This document shows positions 5,420-5,877 of a DNA stretch of 5,877 nt, piece by piece; the stretch's first letter is position 1, and the number at the start of each line of letters is the position of its first letter. The DNA comes from Lachnoclostridium sp. UBA1434 (GTDB taxonomy: Bacteria > Bacillota > Clostridia > Lachnospirales > Lachnospiraceae): positions 24,210 through 30,086 of the forward strand of contig DCTS01000114.1 in assembly GCA_002329645.1 (NCBI GenBank), read 5' to 3'. The position numbers and the translations under genes are program-made. The notes beneath the pieces are model-generated. The model ran no database searches. It was given only the letters and a program-made list of their open reading frames with translations, and was not told the origin of the DNA.

Positions 5420-5877
5420 ATGAAGCGAAAGATTGAAGACAAATTAATAAGATGGAAACAGAAGACATCCGACAGGAAGCCGCTAATACTTAGCGGTGCC
5501 CGTCAGGTTGGCAAGACATATACCCTGCGGCAATTCGGAAGCGATAATTATAAAAACGTTGTATATGTTAATCTGGAAACCAATCTGGCGGTATCGTCAT
5601 ACTTCAGCGATAATATAGAACCGGAAAGGATTATCCGTTATCTGGAGGTGTATGCAAGAGAGGCAATAATCCCGGGAGAAACACTTATTATACTGGATGA
5701 AATACAAAGCTGTGAAAGAGCCCTTACATCCTTGAAATATTTCTATGAGCAAGCTCCGGAATATCACATAGCGGCTGCGGGAAGCCTTCTTGGCGTTGCT
5801 ATAAACAGGAGTAATTTTTCCTTTCCTGTAGGAACGGTTGAAACCATAATTATGTATCCAATGGACTTTGAAGAGTT
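5420..5877 (+). CDS. AAA_14/DUF4143-type ATP-binding protein, N-terminal part, 3' end outside window
   Basis: This frame is open from ATG 5420 to the window edge, giving 152 complete codons. AGGAG-like CAGGAG (5409-5414) lies five bases before the start. The protein has a Walker A motif GARQVGKT (26-33), a Walker B motif LIILDEIQ (89-96, Asp93 and Glu94) and a sensor-1-like AAAGSLLG (118-125). It then has a FPVGTVETIIMYPMDFEE stretch (135-152), the hallmark of the AAA_14 ATPases that usually carry a C-terminal DUF4143 domain. Family members are about 380-450 residues long, so roughly the first third is present. They are P-loop ATPases found in many copies in anaerobic Firmicutes and Bacteroidetes, with no established function. 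The C-terminal domain itself cannot be seen here. The gene has its own promoter and putative operator and is insulated from the M16 gene by a terminator, so it looks like an independent and probably accessory unit. Confidence 0.88.
   Translation, partial: MKRKIEDKLIRWKQKTSDRKPLILSGARQVGKTYTLRQFGSDNYKNVVYVNLETNLAVSSYFSDNIEPERIIRYLEVYAREAIIPGETLIILDEIQSCERALTSLKYFYEQAPEYHIAAAGSLLGVAINRSNFSFPVGTVETIIMYPMDFEE

Overview
The window looks like chromosomal DNA of an anaerobic, low-GC Firmicute, most likely a Clostridia/Lachnospiraceae-type organism. This is inferred from AT-rich intergenic DNA, heavy use of AGA/AGG (Arg) and ATA (Ile) codons, strong GGAGG-type ribosome binding sites, several intrinsic hairpin-T-tract terminators, and the kinds of protein present (PNPase, LCP, SLH-like/TraB, M16 peptidase, AAA_14 ATPase). 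No species can be named from this sequence alone.

All five genes lie on the plus strand. From left to right: (1) the 3' end of pnp, with its KH and S1 RNA-binding domains, closed by a hairpin terminator. (2) About 240 bp of AT-rich DNA with a plausible promoter, leading to a membrane-anchored LytR-CpsA-Psr (LCP) protein with a long acidic linker. (3) A secreted protein joining an SLH-like N-terminal region to a TraB/GumN (Tiki-like) domain, with no terminator between it and the LCP gene and its own strong terminator downstream. (4) A complete M16-family zinc peptidase with its own tandem promoter signals and a strong terminator. (5) The 5' portion of an AAA_14/DUF4143-type ATPase gene that runs off the right edge, preceded by a near-consensus promoter flanked and overlapped by a 24-bp perfect palindrome and an extra copy of its half-site.

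Functionally, pnp and the M16 peptidase are housekeeping genes that are often near neighbours in Firmicutes. Between them sit two cell-envelope genes. The LCP protein probably transfers a glycopolymer to peptidoglycan. The TraB/GumN protein is exported and may associate with the wall through its SLH-like region. The terminators split the window into about four transcription units: pnp; LCP plus TraB; M16; and the ATPase.

I see no tRNA, rRNA, CRISPR array, insertion sequence, prophage or recognised riboswitch. The least ordinary stretch is the ATPase control region at about 5312-5365. Two starts are placed downstream of the longest open frame (863 for LCP, 3967 for M16) because ribosome binding sites and the expected protein N-termini support them.
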